Source: Saprospiraceae bacterium
GTDB taxonomy: Bacteria > Bacteroidota > Bacteroidia > Chitinophagales > Saprospiraceae
Assembly (NCBI GenBank): GCA_028284395.1
Contig: JANQRV010000441.1
Span: forward strand, 1-64,000
DNA length: 64,000 nucleotides
Direction: 5' to 3'
The notes beneath the pieces are model-generated. The model was not told the DNA's origin and did no database searches. It saw nothing but the letters and a program-made list of their open reading frames with translations. The position numbers and the translations under genes were made by a program. How positions within the stretch are numbered: the first letter of the stretch is position 1; each line of letters begins with the position of its first letter. Shown in pieces: positions 44,644-51,773 of this stretch.

Positions 44644-45351
44644 ATGAATAAACACCAAAGAATTACTTTTCGCGAGCTGGTGCTGGCGACCGATTTAGAA
44701 GCTGCTTTTTTGTGGAGGTATCAGTTCTTTCAGGCATCAGAGTACCGACCCTTCATGAATCATACCTCTAGACAAATTGACTTGGATCAAGCCGATTACT
44801 ATAGCCGCCATTGGGGAGCATTCAATGACGACCATCAAATGATAGGCTATGCTCGAATTGTACAAATGGACAGTAATGATGGCATTGCTTCGGCCATGAT
44901 ACGAATCGCAAAGAAATATAGTTTAACCATCATGTTTTCCAGTGATTCTCACTATCCAATCCTAACCTATCAGAGTAGTACCTCGAGGAAGGTCATTAAG
45001 ACCTTTTTAAGCCGGCAGTTTTCATCACAAGTCATTGAACTCAGTCGGTTTCTTATCCAGCCCAACACTCCGTTTACAGTAGCGAGGTTCATGGTTAATG
45101 CGGGATTGGGAATATATCGGCAAATTCTATCAGACCCAATTGTTCTGCTTTCTTGCCGAGATCGGCATCAGTACTTTTGGCAGCGTTATGGTTTCTGCAG
45201 AATCCCGGGCGATGAGGGGTTTTGGACCGGAAAGATTCGATCGGTTAACCTCTGCTCAGGTTTGGACGTGGCGGATCAAAGGACCGAGCGGTTGCTGGCA
45301 AAATACGGAGCAATTTATCAGGATCAACAGACCATTACATCATCGTTATGA
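44644..45351 (+). CDS. LuxI/FeeM-like N-acyl synthase (GNAT superfamily)
   Basis: This 235-residue protein keeps the residue pattern of acyl-homoserine-lactone and N-acyl amino acid synthases: Arg25 in FLWRYQFF, acidic residues Asp46, Asp48 and Asp51 in IDLDQADYYSRHW, Arg71 in GYARIV, and Glu132, Ser134 and Arg135 in VIELSRFLI, which corresponds to the ElSRf motif of LuxI. FWQRYGFCRIPG near residue 180 is a GNAT-like end. Such enzymes join a fatty acyl group, usually from acyl-ACP, to an amino acid or S-adenosylmethionine. The product here is unknown. The stop overlaps the next start (ATGA), so the methyltransferase is translationally coupled. A 24-bp palindrome lies upstream. Confidence 0.75.
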   Translation: MNKHQRITFRELVLATDLEAAFLWRYQFFQASEYRPFMNHTSRQIDLDQADYYSRHWGAFNDDHQMIGYARIVQMDSNDGIASAMIRIAKKYSLTIMFSSDSHYPILTYQSSTSRKVIKTFLSRQFSSQVIELSRFLIQPNTPFTVARFMVNAGLGIYRQILSDPIVLLSCRDRHQYFWQRYGFCRIPGDEGFWTGKIRSVNLCSGLDVADQRTERLLAKYGAIYQDQQTITSSL

Positions 45352-45992
45352 AAAAACTACTTTCTACTACAGTCTTGGCGATCGCCCTTCTGGGACTGCC
45401 TTTGTTAGGGCGGGCACATTTGTTTTGGAATACGCACTTATTGGTCATCGCCTTTTTCTTCTATCTGCTTTTCTTTACGCAACCAGCTTTTCAGGCCATG
45501 GTCGCAGGAAGGGAAGCAACCACCGATCGTTACAGCTTTTTTGTAATCCTCGCAGCCCTGATACTGACCTTGTCCGGGGGCATCGTTGATTGGGCCTACT
45601 TTAATGGGGAAGCTCACCGGATGGAAATGGATCGTTGTCGGATCACCGGATTGTTAATGCTATTCATCGGCAGTGCAATTAGAATATGGGCCATCGTATG
45701 CCTCGGAACCTATTTCTCGAATACGGTCCGTTTTGGCACTGAGCATCAATTAATTACTAAGGGGCCTTACCAATTCATCAGACATCCCAGCTACTTAGGC
45801 GCCTATCTCGCTATTTTGGGGAGTACCATGTTTCTCTCATCCATTCGATTCTTTTTAGTCGGAATGGTGCTCATGTTATTGGCTTATCACTATCGCATTG
45901 TCGTCGAAGAGAGGGCCATGATGAACCAATTTCCTAATGAGTTCCCTACCTTTCGATCAAAGACTAAGAAGTTGATCCCATTTATTTATTGA
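45348..45992 (+). CDS. Isoprenylcysteine carboxyl methyltransferase (ICMT)-like membrane enzyme
   Basis: This 214-residue integral membrane protein has about five hydrophobic helices. The C-terminal half carries the ICMT/PEMT signature: TKGPYQFIRHPSYLGAYLAILG, then YRIVVEERAMMNQFPNEFPTF, where the RHP and the EE motif form the S-adenosylmethionine site. Family members methylate carboxylates or lipids at the membrane. Because its start overlaps the acyl-synthase stop, the two proteins probably work on one molecule; methylating the carboxylate of an N-acyl amino acid is a reasonable but untested idea. Prenylated-protein methylation is unlikely in a bacterium. The N-terminus MKKLLSTTVLAIALLG is membrane-inserted. 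Confidence 0.83.
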   Translation: MKKLLSTTVLAIALLGLPLLGRAHLFWNTHLLVIAFFFYLLFFTQPAFQAMVAGREATTDRYSFFVILAALILTLSGGIVDWAYFNGEAHRMEMDRCRITGLLMLFIGSAIRIWAIVCLGTYFSNTVRFGTEHQLITKGPYQFIRHPSYLGAYLAILGSTMFLSSIRFFLVGMVLMLLAYHYRIVVEERAMMNQFPNEFPTFRSKTKKLIPFIY

Positions 45993-46055
45993 TCTGGAGC
46001 GAATTTACTGGTGGAAGCTTTAAGCTTCCGGAAAGAAAACCGTTCTTTGCTGAAA

Positions 46056-46991
46056 ATGGAAAGAATGAGACCTTTTCTGATCGATACCGATACGGCCTCG
46101 GATGACGCCGTCGCTTTGATCATGGCCTTAAATAACTCCAACGTTGAGGTCAAAGCAATTACCGTAGTGGCTGGTAACGTAGCCTTAGAACAAGCGGTGC
46201 AGAATGCATTGTATACCGTCGAACTCTGTGAAAAAGACGTACCGGTATACCGGGGAGCAGCCAAGCCTTTTCTCCGATCATTGGAAACGGCTCAATTTGT
46301 CCATGGTCTTGATGGAATGGGTGACATCGGGTTAGACCTTTCAGGACGGGAGCCCGCGCGCGAAAATGCCATTGATATCATTATTGAGACCATCAATGCT
46401 CATCCTGGAACATTAGAATTGGTGACGCTTGGACCACTGACCAATATTGCGATTGCACTCTTAAAGGAACCGGGCATTGCTTCCAAAGTTAAGCAATGTA
46501 CCATTATGGGAGGCATTGGGACGGGGCATGGGAATATTACTCCAGTATCCGAATTTAATATTTGGGTTGATCCGGAAGCTGCTCAGATCGTTTTTTCCTC
46601 GGGGATGAACATTAAAATGGTCGGATGGGATATTTCGCGAAATCACGCCTATATGGATGAAGAGGCAGTGACTGAAGTCCGTTTAATCAATACTCCCATT
46701 GCTCATTTTGCGATGGATATTCAACGCGCCGTAAATGAATTTGCGACCAAAACTTCTAAGTTGCCAGGTTTTGATTTGCCCGATCCCATTGCCATGGGAA
46801 TCGCTTTGGACGATCAGATAGCAACAAAGTCGATCACTGCGTATGCGGAAGTGATTTTGGCCAACGGTATTACACGGGGCCAAACGGTTATTGACCACAA
46901 TGGCCTCATCAAAGACCGTTACACGATCGAAGTTGTACTTGAGGCATCCAGAAAAGCATTTCTTTCATTGCTGCACGATTCTCTAAGATAA
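46056..46991 (+). CDS. Nucleoside hydrolase (inosine-uridine preferring family)
   Basis: This 311-residue enzyme hydrolyses ribonucleosides to base and ribose. The N-terminal calcium motif reads IDTDTASDDAVAL (Asp10, Asp12, Asp16, Asp17). Other family marks are NALYTVELCEKDVPVYRGAAKPF, LVTLGPLTNIAIAL, MGGIGTGHGNITPVSEFNIWVDPEAA and the late Asp in FDLPDPIAMGIAL. I chose the ATG before MERMRPFLID; a GTG 15 codons upstream would add a non-family extension. It starts 63 bp after the methyltransferase gene and lies 14 bp before the adenosine deaminase gene, so the two nucleoside enzymes surely share an operon and may be co-transcribed with the acyl-synthase pair. Confidence 0.93.
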   Translation: MERMRPFLIDTDTASDDAVALIMALNNSNVEVKAITVVAGNVALEQAVQNALYTVELCEKDVPVYRGAAKPFLRSLETAQFVHGLDGMGDIGLDLSGREPARENAIDIIIETINAHPGTLELVTLGPLTNIAIALLKEPGIASKVKQCTIMGGIGTGHGNITPVSEFNIWVDPEAAQIVFSSGMNIKMVGWDISRNHAYMDEEAVTEVRLINTPIAHFAMDIQRAVNEFATKTSKLPGFDLPDPIAMGIALDDQIATKSITAYAEVILANGITRGQTVIDHNGLIKDRYTIEVVLEASRKAFLSLLHDSLR

Positions 46992-47005
46992 CCAACCTAA
47001 AGCTT

Positions 47006-48001
47006 ATGGACTTCGCTTCGCTTCCCAAGATCGAATTGCATCTGCACCTCGATTGTTCATTGAGTTATGAGGTCGTTCACTTTCTGAATCCGCGGATTAC
47101 TTTTGAAGAGTATCGCCAATCTTTTATTGCGCCCTCCAAATGCACAGATTTGGCAGACTTCATCACGCGTGCTGTAAAGGGCATCGAATTGATGCAGTCA
47201 ACAGAAGAACTACGGTTGGTAACGCTCGATCTGTTTAAGCAATTGAAGAAAGACCAGGTTTTGTATGCAGAGATTCGCTTCGCGCCGCTACTGCATCTCG
47301 AAGGAGGCCTGAAATCGCATGAAGTTGTCGAAGCCGTAATTGAGGCTACCGAAGAAGGCATCCGGAAAACCGGAGTGGAAGCTGGAATAATTCTCTGTAC
47401 GCTAAGGCATTATTCGGAAGCGCAGAGTCTTGAAACGATCCAATTGGTGGAGCAATACATGGGAAACAGAGTGGTAGGGTTCGATATTGCAGCAGACGAA
47501 GCGGGTTTTCCGATTACGAATCACATTAAGGCCTTTGCTTATGCTAAGGAAAAAGGGATTCCTTGTACTGCGCATGCCGGCGAAGCCAAAGGAGCGGAAA
47601 GCGTATGGGAAACACTACAAAATTTTCACCCTGCCCGTATCGGCCACGGCGTGCGCAGTGCCGAAGATCCTGCCCTGTTGCATTTTCTCAAACAGCAAGC
47701 AATTCATCTTGAGGTATGTCCGACCAGTAATGTCCAAACGAATGTCTTTGATCAGATTACCGACCACACCCTCGATCAGATCTATAGCTCCGGCATATCG
47801 ATGAGCATCAACACCGATGCACGAACGATTTCGAATGTTTCCTTGACGGATGAATACGCCAAGGTCGAGCGGGTTTTCGGTTGGGACAAGGAACACTTTT
47901 TGCGCTGTAATTTAGAAGCCGTTCGTCATGCCTTCATTTCTCCAGAATTGAAAAAGCGATTGACTCGGGAGTTGATTGCCGGTTACGAAATCGTGACTTA
48001 G
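47006..48001 (+). CDS. Adenosine deaminase family protein
   Basis: This 331-residue TIM-barrel metalloenzyme deaminates adenosine or a related adenine nucleoside to the inosine form. The zinc motif H12-x-H14 lies in KIELHLHLDCSLS, followed by AHAGEAKGAESV with the zinc His and catalytic Glu, RIGHGVRSAED, EVCPTSNVQTNVF and ISMSINTDARTISN. In the last motif the second Asp of the classical NTDDP is Ala, as occurs in one bacterial subgroup, so the exact substrate (adenosine, deoxyadenosine, or a methylthio- or S-homocysteinyl form) is open. It follows the nucleoside hydrolase by 14 bp and converges on the 7TM-EAD gene. Confidence 0.92.
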   Translation: MDFASLPKIELHLHLDCSLSYEVVHFLNPRITFEEYRQSFIAPSKCTDLADFITRAVKGIELMQSTEELRLVTLDLFKQLKKDQVLYAEIRFAPLLHLEGGLKSHEVVEAVIEATEEGIRKTGVEAGIILCTLRHYSEAQSLETIQLVEQYMGNRVVGFDIAADEAGFPITNHIKAFAYAKEKGIPCTAHAGEAKGAESVWETLQNFHPARIGHGVRSAEDPALLHFLKQQAIHLEVCPTSNVQTNVFDQITDHTLDQIYSSGISMSINTDARTISNVSLTDEYAKVERVFGWDKEHFLRCNLEAVRHAFISPELKKRLTRELIAGYEIVT

Positions 48002-48022
48002 AATGTAGGCACTATCTGAACA

Positions 48023-49024
48023 TCAACTGCTAATCATAGCAATCAAGGCCTCAGAAATCTTGTTCCGGTTTAATTGGTAATCCTGATAATCGATGGTATC
48101 CTTTAGCCGATTGTTGTTGTTTCGAGTGTTTCGAGAAGCAATGTTGAGAATGGTTTCCAGTTTTTGGCTCTTGTGTTTTTTGAAGATGATCATTTCGTCG
48201 ATTACTTTTTCCAAATCATCGTTGGCTATTTTTTCTAGCCATGTATCCTGGCTGGCACTCAGCGTTAGTTTTGAATAAGTCGCTTTATTGTCTTTGGTTT
48301 CATCCTCATTTTCATTGACCCAGATATTGGACAACTCGTAAAAGTTCAGTTCGTTGATCCAATTGAAGGTATAGGCCAGGGTAATCACCGAAAGCAACAA
48401 AGCGGGGCCTAATATGATCATATTCATATGAACAAATTTGCCTCCTTGCAAGCTCTCTGGCGGTAGTATTTGCAATGTGACGACCGAGAGGAAATAGATA
48501 ACCGACATAGCAGCGAGAAATCTCATATTTCGCCGCAGGAAATACCGGGTGAAGAAAAAGCCTAAAAGAGTTAATGCGAGCGCACTGATGGCTCGGTCAA
48601 TGGCATAGACTACTTTGGTATGACTGGTCCAGGAGATGATCAAAATCCATAGAAACCCCAAGAAAGTAGTGGTGTTTTTCCAGTAGAGATGCTCTACAAC
48701 TTCATCAATGCGGTGTGTACTAAGAGAAAAAAAAGGCAAGGAAAGAAAGAGACACATAGCAGTTAGTCCTGACAAGATGAGATAGACATTTTCCGCAGGC
48801 TTGTAAACGGAGGCAAACCCTATAATGCAATAGGTCAAGAAAGCAAAAGAAAAGAAGATCAGACCTTGACTGTTGTTTTTGTTGGCTCCTAATTTTTCTC
48901 TCGAAACCCAGTAGAAATAGATCAAAATGATGAAAACCAAGAAACAAAAAGATGAATAGATCAATCGACTTCTCAACATCGTCTCCATTTCGTAAACACC
49001 CAGAAGGTCTAATATTTGCTGCAT
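48023..49024 (-). CDS. Seven-helix membrane protein with C-terminal effector-associated domain (EAD)
   Basis: Seven hydrophobic helices are visible in this 333-residue protein, at about residues 20-40, 54-74, 78-100, 117-136, 143-163, 167-187 and 197-222. After a charged linker, residues 261-333 read as an EAD11-like effector-associated domain: WLEKIANDDLEKVIDEM, LETILNIASRNTRNNN and NRLKDTIDYQDYQLNRNKIS. EADs are small helical adaptor domains that pair sensors with effectors (TIR, caspase-like, NTPase and others) in predicted bacterial conflict and signalling systems. A seven-helix sensor joined to one is unusual. No second EAD partner gene is next door. The call rests on pattern reading only. 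Confidence 0.75.
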   Translation of the reverse strand: MQQILDLLGVYEMETMLRSRLIYSSFCFLVFIILIYFYWVSREKLGANKNNSQGLIFFSFAFLTYCIIGFASVYKPAENVYLILSGLTAMCLFLSLPFFSLSTHRIDEVVEHLYWKNTTTFLGFLWILIISWTSHTKVVYAIDRAISALALTLLGFFFTRYFLRRNMRFLAAMSVIYFLSVVTLQILPPESLQGGKFVHMNMIILGPALLLSVITLAYTFNWINELNFYELSNIWVNENEDETKDNKATYSKLTLSASQDTWLEKIANDDLEKVIDEMIIFKKHKSQKLETILNIASRNTRNNNNRLKDTIDYQDYQLNRNKISEALIAMISS

Positions 49025-49248
49025 AGCGGTAGGGTAAATTGTTCTGATCCGTTTAGGATCTAAGAAATGTAGGGAATTATCTTTAACATTCCTAAAATGC
49101 GATTATGCTCAATTACCTAACTTGGAGATGGATGTAGAGCGACCCGAGGAAGTTCTGACGACATTGGTCGATAAAGTTCCCCGAATTGTAGCAGAAAGTC
49201 GCCACTGCTGACAGTATTTTTTATAATGCAGAGTGAAAACTTTGATTT

Positions 49249-50349
49249 ATGCGCTATTCCCCAATCCTTTGTTCAGTTTTAATTCTTTTGCAGGTCACCT
49301 TTGGTTTTGGTCAAATCGATGATGATATCATCCATGAGGTGGAAGACTCTCTCGCTATTTCACTACCAAAGGACTACCTGGACATGATCCAATCTCACCA
49401 AATGGATAGTATGGCCATAGCCTTCCAATGGGACATCTGGACCTTTTGGTCGCTACCAAAAGTGATCTCGGAGACACAGCGACTTCGTAGAAATAAGGTG
49501 CTGGACCAATCGGACATCGCGGTGGCTGATGACGGCAGGGGAAGCATCCTCTTTGGTAGGAAGCGACCGGATTGGCAAGCTTACAAATACTACTGGCTTG
49601 ACAGAGAGGCCGACCCCACCTTTTACCTGTTGTCCCTCTGCGAATTGACTACTGCAGAACAAACGGAAAGACTAAAGCGTACCATCTCGGCAACCAATTT
49701 CCGCCATCTTGACTTAAGTGAGATACGACACTGTTACGGTAGCCTGTACAATTATGCGATGGAACTGTACACTGAGGAAGACCATCATAACTACGCCAGA
49801 AAACGGAATGAGAAGGCAATGGAACTGTTTTATCTCGTCGCGGCAATGGGGCACCCAGATGCGGCCCATCAGATTGCAGACCACTTTGAATTTCAGGAAA
49901 ATACCGAAGTGGAAAAGGTTTTGGAATGGCGAAGGAAGGCGGTAGCATACGGTAGTCTAAGAGGTATGTACGAATTGGCGGACTTTATCATTGATTACAA
50001 AAAATCTGCAATCCCCGAAGCCATACAATTGCTGGAGAGATTAATCGTAGAAGTTCCAGGGTATCGCGCCCGTGCTGCTTTAAAGTTGTCGAGAGTGTAT
50101 ATGCGGGAAGGATGGGAATGGACAGATTTTGATAAAGGGATAAAATACGTTCGCATTGCCAGGGGAGGTGGGAACTATAATGGCACAGCAGATTTGGCAT
50201 TTTACTACTATCGGGGGAAGGGCTTGGAAAAGGATGTTCATAAAGCCCTTGAGTTGTTAAAAGAAGCCAATCAAAAAGCAATCGAAAGATTGGGAAGTGG
50301 CTGGTGGGATGAAGAAATCGCATTGTTAGAGAAGGAACTGAAGAATTGA
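49249..50349 (+). CDS. Secreted protein with SMI1/KNR4-like N-terminus and Sel1-like repeats
   Basis: This 366-residue protein has a signal peptide (residues 1-21, ending FGFGQ). The next hundred residues resemble the SMI1/KNR4 fold: IIHEVEDSLAISLPKDYLDMI, WTFWSLPKVISETQRL and IAVADDGRGSILFGR. The rest consists of Sel1/TPR-like helical repeats, for example KAMELFYLVAAMGHPDAAHQIADHF, EKVLEWRRKAVAYGSLRGMYELADF and TADLAFYYYRGKGLEKDVHKALELLKEA. SMI1-like domains often act as immunity proteins against polymorphic toxins; no toxin gene is seen beside it. Sel1 repeats mediate protein contacts. It runs divergently from the 7TM-EAD gene across 224 bp. Confidence 0.7.
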   Translation: MRYSPILCSVLILLQVTFGFGQIDDDIIHEVEDSLAISLPKDYLDMIQSHQMDSMAIAFQWDIWTFWSLPKVISETQRLRRNKVLDQSDIAVADDGRGSILFGRKRPDWQAYKYYWLDREADPTFYLLSLCELTTAEQTERLKRTISATNFRHLDLSEIRHCYGSLYNYAMELYTEEDHHNYARKRNEKAMELFYLVAAMGHPDAAHQIADHFEFQENTEVEKVLEWRRKAVAYGSLRGMYELADFIIDYKKSAIPEAIQLLERLIVEVPGYRARAALKLSRVYMREGWEWTDFDKGIKYVRIARGGGNYNGTADLAFYYYRGKGLEKDVHKALELLKEANQKAIERLGSGWWDEEIALLEKELKN

Positions 50350-50373
50350 TTTTAATTTTGATAACGTGCTGTG

Positions 50374-50889
50374 ATGGATCTAAAAATTAGAGATTTACAA
50401 GAGAAAGATTGTCAATTGATCAGCGATGCCTTTGCCACTCAGGGTTGGAGTAAGCCCGTAACTCAATACCAAAACTATCTGGAAATTCAGGCATCCGGAG
50501 AGCGAGATGTCCTGGTAGCAACCATTAAAGGTGAATTTGCCGGTTACTTGACGATTTGCTGGCAATCGGACTATCTTCCGTTTCGGGAGCAAGGCATACC
50601 GGAGATTGTTGATTTTAATGTGCTGCAAAAATTTCAGCGAAACGGCATTGGTACCGCTTTGATGGACGAAGCGGAAAATCGGATTGCCCAGGTTGCTCCG
50701 ATGGCCGGCATTGGCTTTGGTTTGTTGAGCGACTATGGAGCTGCTCAGGTCTTATACATTCGGAGAGGGTACATTCCCGATGGAAGAGGGGTGGTGGTGG
50801 GATCTTGTTCCTTGACTTATGGGGATGTAGTGACCATGGGGGACGACCAAGTATTGTGCCTTACCAAACAACTTAATCGGAAGTCGTAA
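50374..50889 (+). CDS. GNAT family N-acetyltransferase
   Basis: This 171-residue acetyltransferase starts at an ATG just after an in-frame GTG. Strand-helix order is normal for GNAT: LKIRDLQEKDCQLISDAF, then VATIKGEFAGYLTI, then EIVDFNVLQKFQRNGIGTALMDEAENR with the acetyl-CoA loop QRNGIG, and ending GAAQVLYIRRGYIPDGRG. VVGSCSLTYGDVVTMGDDQVLCLTKQL is typical of a subgroup annotated only as GNAT. The substrate is unknown. It lies 24 bp after the SMI1/Sel1 gene and 8 bp before the AraC regulator, so the three may be one operon. Confidence 0.88.
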   Translation: MDLKIRDLQEKDCQLISDAFATQGWSKPVTQYQNYLEIQASGERDVLVATIKGEFAGYLTICWQSDYLPFREQGIPEIVDFNVLQKFQRNGIGTALMDEAENRIAQVAPMAGIGFGLLSDYGAAQVLYIRRGYIPDGRGVVVGSCSLTYGDVVTMGDDQVLCLTKQLNRKS

Positions 50890-50897
50890 CCAATACT

Positions 50898-51713
50898 ATG
50901 AATGAACTAAAAACCGGCGTCTTTTTTGGCGATCATAATCAGTGCCTTCAATTTCCGGGATTCGTCCTGACGGATACGGACTATACGCATGAGAAGGTAG
51001 ATTGGCACTACCACGAGAATGCCTATTTTACCTATTTGATTCAGGGACAACTCTTGGAAGCAAACAAGAAAGAAACGTACCATTTGGAATCGGGCAGTCT
51101 ATTGTTCCACAACTGGCAGGATGCACATTACAATCTAAAACCACCGGTCTATACCCGCGGATTTCATGTCGAATTAAGCGAAGAATGGTTCAAAAAGTTC
51201 GATTTGCCCATCTTTGATTTTGAAGGTAGCATGCAGCTCAAACACCCACTGATCAAAGCCTCGATGAATCGGATTTTTCTTGCCTCCAAAATACCCGATC
51301 AACATACTGGGCTGACCATCGAGATGCAGATTTTACAGATACTGGAGAAAATCCGTCAAAAAACAACAACAGATCCGCAAAAGAACCAACCTACCTGGGT
51401 GCACCGATTACAGGAGATGATCCACGACCTAACTGACTTTCCGGTAACCCTAACTGATTTAGCTTCACAACTCGATATTCACCCCGTTCATTTGTCCCGT
51501 CAATTCCCGCGTTATTTTGACTTGACTTTGGGAACTTACCTGAGGCAACAAAAAGTAAATCGGGCAGCTCTGATGATTGCTACTTCCGACCAAAAACTTA
51601 CGGAAATTTCCTATGAATGTGGTTTTTATGATCAGAGCCACTTCATCACCAATTTCAAAAAGGTATATCATATGACACCTCAACAATTCAGGAAAAGAGT
51701 GCTCGCATGTTAA
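50898..51713 (+). CDS. AraC family transcriptional regulator
   Basis: This 271-residue regulator joins an N-terminal cupin-like sensor (about residues 10-120: HEKVDWHYHENAYFTYLIQGQLLEA, LLFHNWQDAHYN) to a C-terminal AraC DNA-binding domain with two helix-turn-helix motifs: VTLTDLASQLDIHPVHLSRQF and KLTEISYECGFYDQSHFITNFKKVYHMTPQQFRK. The histidines in the sensor could bind a metal or small ligand. It follows the acetyltransferase by 8 bp and lies 60 bp before the serine hydrolase gene; either could be its target. A 13-bp palindrome lies in that gap. Confidence 0.92.
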   Translation: MNELKTGVFFGDHNQCLQFPGFVLTDTDYTHEKVDWHYHENAYFTYLIQGQLLEANKKETYHLESGSLLFHNWQDAHYNLKPPVYTRGFHVELSEEWFKKFDLPIFDFEGSMQLKHPLIKASMNRIFLASKIPDQHTGLTIEMQILQILEKIRQKTTTDPQKNQPTWVHRLQEMIHDLTDFPVTLTDLASQLDIHPVHLSRQFPRYFDLTLGTYLRQQKVNRAALMIATSDQKLTEISYECGFYDQSHFITNFKKVYHMTPQQFRKRVLAC

Positions 51714-51739
51714 TTTTATACAATTTTCGAGGATGAAGA

Positions 51740-51752
51740 ACAAGTAACTTGT
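51740..51752. repeat. Short palindrome before the serine hydrolase gene
   Basis: ACAAGT-A-ACTTGT is a 13-bp inverted repeat 21 bases before the serine hydrolase start. It could be an operator for a nearby regulator, but it is short enough to occur by chance. Confidence 0.3.
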
Positions 51753-51773
51753 CCGCTCATCAAAGTAATAAAA

